Assembly: GCF_900537065.1 (NCBI RefSeq)
Contig: NZ_UNRC01000002.1
Span: forward strand, 1-36,331
Length of the DNA stretch: 36,331 bases
Source of the DNA: Sphingorhabdus sp. Alg239-R122
GTDB lineage: Bacteria; Pseudomonadota; Alphaproteobacteria; Sphingomonadales; Sphingomonadaceae
Reading direction: 5' to 3'
A program made the position numbers and the translations under genes. Below, piece after piece: positions 32,243-36,331 of the stretch (the stretch's first letter is position 1; each line of letters starts with the position of its first letter). Below the pieces are notes generated by a model. It had not been told where the DNA came from. It searched no databases and saw only the letters and a list, made by a program, of their open reading frames with translations.

Positions 32243-34651
32243 ATGTTACAGCTACAAAAACGTCACCTGTTTGTGAAATCACTGGCCTTTTCCGGCGTTT
32301 CAGCACTGGCGATGACAGCTATGGCCGCACCTGCATATGCGCAGGATACGGATGCAGAGGCGGCAAATGATGATGACAATGTCATTATCGTGACTGCTAC
32401 AAAACGCGATTCCTCCATCAAGGATGTACCTTTTTCCATCAATGCGCAGACACAGGAAGATATCCAGCGCAGTGGTTCCACCAATCTGGAAGATATTTCC
32501 CGCAATGTTGCCGGTCTTTCGATCCAGAATCTTGGGCCCGGCCAGAGCCAGGTGTCGGTACGCGGCGTTTCGGCGGGCCAGATTGTACGTGATCAACCCG
32601 GCGTGAAAGAACAGGTTGGCGTCTATCTGGATGAATCGGTTATCTCGCTTTCGCTATTTACGCCCGATCTTGACCTGTTTGACCTGAACCGCGTTGAAAC
32701 ACTACGCGGTCCGCAGGGCACGTTGTTTGGTTCGGGCTCTGTTGGCGGCACTGTGCGTTACATTACCAACCAACCGCAACTGGGCATTGTGGAAGGGTCA
32801 GTAGAAGGCAATGTAAACCTGGTTGATGGTGATGATTTCGGCGGCTCGCTCAAAGGCGCAGTCAACTTACCTCTCGGCGATAGCACGGCAGTACGCCTGG
32901 TCGGTTATTATACCCGTTATGGCGGCTTTATTGATGCGCTGGGTGAAGGCGGTTCTGTCAAGGAAGATGTCAATGATGGAGAACGCTATGGCGGCCGTAT
33001 TGCCATCGCGTTCCAGGCGGCACCCGATGTCACCATCACACCGCGTCTCGTGTACCAGAAAATCAAGACCGGTGGTTTCAACCGTCAGGAAATATTCAAC
33101 CTGTATGGCAATCCGTTTACCACGACCCGGCCGACGGTAAACTTCGAAGAAAGGCAGCAATATCTGTTGCTGGATGAATCGTTTGAAGACGAAACCATTA
33201 TCGGCGACCTGACCATAAATGCGTCATGGGACGGCCTCGCCGCGACATCGGTGACAAGTTATACGGATCGTGACATTCTGGTCAGCCGCGATGCCAGCGC
33301 GCTGACTGGTTCGGTGTCAGTTGACCTTGGCTATCCCGATGCTGGGGTGCTTTTACCATCGAACTTGCGTGACGTAACCAAGGTGCAGTCGCTCACACAG
33401 GAAATTCGCCTGGCCTCCGATTATATTTCCCCCTTTCAATGGGTAATAGGCGGGTTTTATGCGAACACGCAGCGCGATTATGCACAAACGCTGCCGACAC
33501 CGGGCTATGATGCCTTTACAGATGCAACATTGGGTGCAGGAACAGCGGCGGCAACCAATGGTAGTTTTGGACCGGATTCTCCATTCAATTCGGTTCTTCC
33601 ATATGACTTGAAACAGCTCGCGATATTTGGTGAAGGCACATATGACCTGACCGACGCATTCCATGTGACGGTCGGCGCACGCTATTATGACTATGTGGAG
33701 GAACGCCGGTTTACCACTGGCGGGCTATTTTCCAATGGTGATGACCAGCGTGACAAGACCCGTTCAAATGGTGTCACGCCGCGCGTGTTGCTCGCCTATG
33801 ATGTCAGCGATGATGTTACGGTAAACGCGCAGGCATCAAAGGGCTTCCGCCTTGGCGGTGTGAATGACCCGCTTAACCTACCTCTTTGTTCCGCTGCCGA
33901 TGCTTCCATTTTTGGCGGTTTCCAGGATTATGGCGATGAAACGCTCTGGAACTATGAGGCCGGCGTGAAAGTGCAGAGCGGTAATTTCAGCTTTAACGCT
34001 GCCGGTTTTTATACCGATATAAGCAATCTGCAGGTAACACTGGATGCTGGATCCTGTTCTTCACGGGTCGTGTTCAATGTTCCCGAAGCGCATACAGTCG
34101 GGCTTGAATTTGAAACGACGGTATCACCGGCGGAAGGCTTGGCCTTTGGCGTTTCCGGCAGTTATGTCGAGGCAGAATTTGATTCCACCGTAGTTGACGG
34201 AACCGGCGCAGTACTGGGCGGTATTCGCGAAGGCAATCGCCTGCCATCGGTCCCGAAATTCCAGATTTCGGGCAATGCCTCCTACAGTTTCCCTGTTGGT
34301 GAGGGTGCGGAAGCCTATTTTGCGGGTTCCGTGCAACATGTAGGCAGCCGCTTTACACAGCCCAGCGATCAGGAAAATAACCCGCGCAGTTTTGTTTCCG
34401 GCCTGCCATTTGGCGGGGCTCCCGGAACTGATGCGACAGTGGTGGACCTGAAACTGCCTGCCTATCAGATTGTCAACCTGAGTGCGGGCATTGATTTTGA
34501 CAGTGGGCTGTCTGTGATCGCCTATGTCAACAACCTGCTTGACGAAAATGCTCTGCTGTCATTTGACCGCGAACGTGGTGGCCGCGCAAGGCTCGCGTTC
34601 CGTACCAACCAGCCGCGCACATTTGGCCTGACTGTCCGTCAGGATTTTTAA
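32243..34651 (+). CDS. TonB-dependent outer-membrane receptor
   Basis: 802 aa, preceded by GGGAGG. The signal peptide ends at AYA (residue 33). A TonB-box-like VIIVTATKRDSS is followed by the plug domain (VPFSINAQTQEDIQRSGSTN, VSVRGVS, VETLRGPQGTLFGSGSVGGT) and then a 22-strand type barrel ending in TFGLTVRQDF, with the terminal Phe needed for barrel insertion. It belongs to the large sphingomonad group of receptors for unknown organic substrates; no siderophore-specific motif or adjacent iron regulator is seen. It stands alone in its transcript, with a strong terminator after it and a GMC-family dehydrogenase gene converging on it. Only two cysteines close together (LPLCSAAD, GSCSSR) are notable in loops. 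Confidence 0.93.
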   Translation: MLQLQKRHLFVKSLAFSGVSALAMTAMAAPAYAQDTDAEAANDDDNVIIVTATKRDSSIKDVPFSINAQTQEDIQRSGSTNLEDISRNVAGLSIQNLGPGQSQVSVRGVSAGQIVRDQPGVKEQVGVYLDESVISLSLFTPDLDLFDLNRVETLRGPQGTLFGSGSVGGTVRYITNQPQLGIVEGSVEGNVNLVDGDDFGGSLKGAVNLPLGDSTAVRLVGYYTRYGGFIDALGEGGSVKEDVNDGERYGGRIAIAFQAAPDVTITPRLVYQKIKTGGFNRQEIFNLYGNPFTTTRPTVNFEERQQYLLLDESFEDETIIGDLTINASWDGLAATSVTSYTDRDILVSRDASALTGSVSVDLGYPDAGVLLPSNLRDVTKVQSLTQEIRLASDYISPFQWVIGGFYANTQRDYAQTLPTPGYDAFTDATLGAGTAAATNGSFGPDSPFNSVLPYDLKQLAIFGEGTYDLTDAFHVTVGARYYDYVEERRFTTGGLFSNGDDQRDKTRSNGVTPRVLLAYDVSDDVTVNAQASKGFRLGGVNDPLNLPLCSAADASIFGGFQDYGDETLWNYEAGVKVQSGNFSFNAAGFYTDISNLQVTLDAGSCSSRVVFNVPEAHTVGLEFETTVSPAEGLAFGVSGSYVEAEFDSTVVDGTGAVLGGIREGNRLPSVPKFQISGNASYSFPVGEGAEAYFAGSVQHVGSRFTQPSDQENNPRSFVSGLPFGGAPGTDATVVDLKLPAYQIVNLSAGIDFDSGLSVIAYVNNLLDENALLSFDRERGGRARLAFRTNQPRTFGLTVRQDF

Positions 34652-34674
34652 GAACGCTTGCATATGAACAAGGA

Positions 34675-34708
34675 AAAAGCCGGGGTGAAAACTCCGGCTT
34701 TTGTTTGC
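34675..34708 (+). terminator. Terminator between TonB receptor and GMC genes, possibly bidirectional
   Basis: AAAGCCGGGGT (34676-34686) pairs with ACTCCGGCTTT (34691-34701), with one G-U, around a 4-nt loop, with TTTTGTTT beginning inside the stem and running past it. On the minus strand the stem is followed by TTTTTCC, so it can also end the leftward GMC transcript. Confidence 0.9.
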
Positions 34709-34806
34709 GCTTGCTTACATTTTGGCACCGGCTCGCTCTTCATGTAACCTCTTGGCAAGGTACAACGTCATAGAGAGGCTAGGCAAAGGGTGGGCACAGA
34801 CATGCA

Positions 34807-36331
34807 TCATGGTCTGAGATGCTCTTTCACGAAATCGGCACATCGTTCGCCGATCATGATGCTCGGCGCGTTGGTGTTTCCGCTGACGATCTTTGGCATG
34901 ATGCTGGCATCGGCGACGTACAGTCCCTCCAAGCCGCGCACGCGTAGCTGCGGGTCGACTACACTCATATCATCGCCGCCCATGCGGCAGGTGCCGACGG
35001 GGTGATATACAGTATCGGCCCGGGCACGAATGATTGCATCCAGTGCGGTGTCATCGTGAAGGTCGACCGGGTGGCGGTCGCGGGCGTGATAATCCGAGAG
35101 GGGCGGTGTGTCGAAAATACGGTACATCTGCCGCACCCCCGCACGCATTACCGCCATATCGCGTTCGTCGTCCAGGAAATTGGGGTCGATGCGCGGTGGT
35201 GCGGCAGGATCAGGACTATTCAGGCCGACCGTGCCGCTGCTTTCCGGACGCAGCACGCAGACATGGCAGCTGAAACCATGTCCTTTCACTTTTTCGCGGC
35301 CATGGTCTTCAAGCATCGCAGGCACGAAATGATATTGTACATCAGGGGCAGGCAGTACCGGGTCTGTGCGCCAAAAACCACCTGCTTCGGCATAAGGTGT
35401 TGTAAAGATGCCAGTTTTTTTAAACCGGTGCTCCAGCATCGCTTTCGCCATGCGGGTCGTGCCGGCCAGTGAATCACCGATCAGGTCTTTGGAATCGGTT
35501 TCCAGGCTGGCTACATAATCCAGATGGTCCTGCAGATTCTGTCCAACCTCAGGCATGTCGTGGATGGCGGCAATGCCATGGTCCTGCAGATGCGCGGCGG
35601 GGCCAATGCCCGACAGCATCAATATCTGCGGGCTGTTAAATGCGCCTGCTGACAGGATGACTGCCCTGTTTGCGCGCAATTCTTCATGGCGACCAAAACT
35701 TTTCTTCAACCGCACGCCAACCGCGCGCCTGCCTTTGACCAGTATCTTTTCGACCAGCGCGCCGGTGCGAATATCAAGGTTGGTGCGCGCCTCATGATGC
35801 GGTTCGACATAGGCGCGCGCGGAGCTCCAGCGTTCACCGTCTTTTTGCGTTACCTGATACAGGCCAAAGCCGTCCTGGCTTTCGCCGTTAAAATCATCAT
35901 TCAGCGGAAGCTGTAACTGGGCCGCAGCCTCGATAAAAGCATTGCTGCCGGGGTTGGGCCATTTCTGGTCACTGACATGCAGCGGGCCATTATCGCCGTG
36001 ATAGTCATCACTGCCGCGCTCATTATTTTCCGCGCGTTTGAAATAGGGCAGCACGTCGTTATAGGACCAGCCGGGTGCGCCCATAGCGGCCCAGTTATCG
36101 TAATCCCATTTGCTGCCGCGGATATAAACCATCGCATTGATTGCGGAGGAGCCGCCCAGGCCGCGGCCGCGTGGTTGATATCCGACACGTCCGTTCAGTC
36201 CTTTTTGCGGGATGGTATCGAATTTATAGTTTGCGCTGTTCCGGATGAAAGGCATCATGCCCGGTGTCTTGATGATCCAGTTATCGTTGCGCCCGCCTGC
36301 TTCGAGCAGGCAGACTTTCAGCTTCGGGTCT
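34807..36331 (-). CDS. GMC-family FAD oxidoreductase (choline/alcohol dehydrogenase-like), 5' end missing
   Basis: At least 507 aa in the window; the frame continues past the right edge (codons DPKLKVCLLEAGG lie upstream of the first internal Met at 36258). About 30-40 N-terminal residues, including the GxGxxG FAD motif, are outside. GMC signature 1 is visible as GYQPRGRGLGGSSAINAMVYIRG (two overlapping parts), signature 2 as GAFNSPQILMLSGIG, and the catalytic C-terminal region as VYHPVGTCRMGGDDMSVVDP with NTNAPSIMIGERCADF (His and Asn of the active site). Related enzymes oxidise choline, alkanols or polyethylene glycol; the substrate is not predictable here. Not truncated at the C-terminus. 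Confidence 0.93.
   Translation of the reverse strand, partial: DPKLKVCLLEAGGRNDNWIIKTPGMMPFIRNSANYKFDTIPQKGLNGRVGYQPRGRGLGGSSAINAMVYIRGSKWDYDNWAAMGAPGWSYNDVLPYFKRAENNERGSDDYHGDNGPLHVSDQKWPNPGSNAFIEAAAQLQLPLNDDFNGESQDGFGLYQVTQKDGERWSSARAYVEPHHEARTNLDIRTGALVEKILVKGRRAVGVRLKKSFGRHEELRANRAVILSAGAFNSPQILMLSGIGPAAHLQDHGIAAIHDMPEVGQNLQDHLDYVASLETDSKDLIGDSLAGTTRMAKAMLEHRFKKTGIFTTPYAEAGGFWRTDPVLPAPDVQYHFVPAMLEDHGREKVKGHGFSCHVCVLRPESSGTVGLNSPDPAAPPRIDPNFLDDERDMAVMRAGVRQMYRIFDTPPLSDYHARDRHPVDLHDDTALDAIIRARADTVYHPVGTCRMGGDDMSVVDPQLRVRGLEGLYVADASIMPKIVSGNTNAPSIMIGERCADFVKEHLRP

Overview
The window looks like a contig end from a Sphingomonadaceae-type alphaproteobacterium (Sphingorhabdus, Sphingopyxis or Parasphingorhabdus-like). 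The evidence is a moderate-to-high GC chromosome, gene sets typical of that group (HflKC followed by a Do-type protease, ArsR-methyltransferase/metF/split metH, DUF4402 proteins, a large TonB-dependent receptor), and dense operons with ATGA or TAATG overlaps. The taxonomic call is an inference from gene content; no rRNA is present. The first 47 bases are not biological: they are a slightly miscalled Illumina Nextera i5 adapter, so the real sequence starts at 48.

Layout. 48-2311 (minus): membrane protein quality control, hflK-hflC and the 5' end of a probable Do/HtrA protease. 2445-8444 (plus): mrp (Fe-S carrier), a Tat-exported molybdopterin dehydrogenase subunit, hemH and a HerA/DUF853-type ATPase. 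8554-10186 (minus): a YedZ-like membrane cytochrome b, a DksA/TraR zinc-ribbon protein, and a lipoprotein with an EF-hand loop and a DUF3617 domain. 10302-13640 (plus): uvrB, a possible 36-aa ORF, and a methyltransferase-fold lipoprotein. 13641-13948: intergenic DNA with strong hairpins and a candidate structured RNA. 13949-19119 (minus): dsbD, tldD, a CHCC zinc-finger protein and two tandem DUF4402 secreted proteins. 19275-21834 (plus): an ABC ATPase and nadB. 21840-22490 (minus): two small lipoproteins. 22710-28322 (plus): a methionine-cycle operon, namely an ArsR-SAM methyltransferase fusion regulator, metF, and metH split into two ORFs, preceded by a perfect 22-bp palindrome. 28530-30120 (plus): a PNPOx-fold protein, DUF2007 and a patatin-like lipase. 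30305-32001 (plus): glnK-amtB behind a consensus sigma-54 promoter. 32243-34651: a TonB-dependent receptor. 34807-36331 (minus): a GMC oxidoreductase running off the right end.

Most of the window is core metabolism and housekeeping. I see no tRNA, rRNA, CRISPR array, intact insertion sequence, prophage or defence island. The clearest functional modules are one-carbon/methionine metabolism under a probable SAM/SAH-sensing repressor, nitrogen-limitation control of ammonium uptake, and envelope quality control. The least explained items are the hairpin-rich gap at 13641-13948, the small ORF at 12569 with its Shine-Dalgarno in a hairpin, the exported methyltransferase-like lipoprotein, and the paired DUF4402 proteins.
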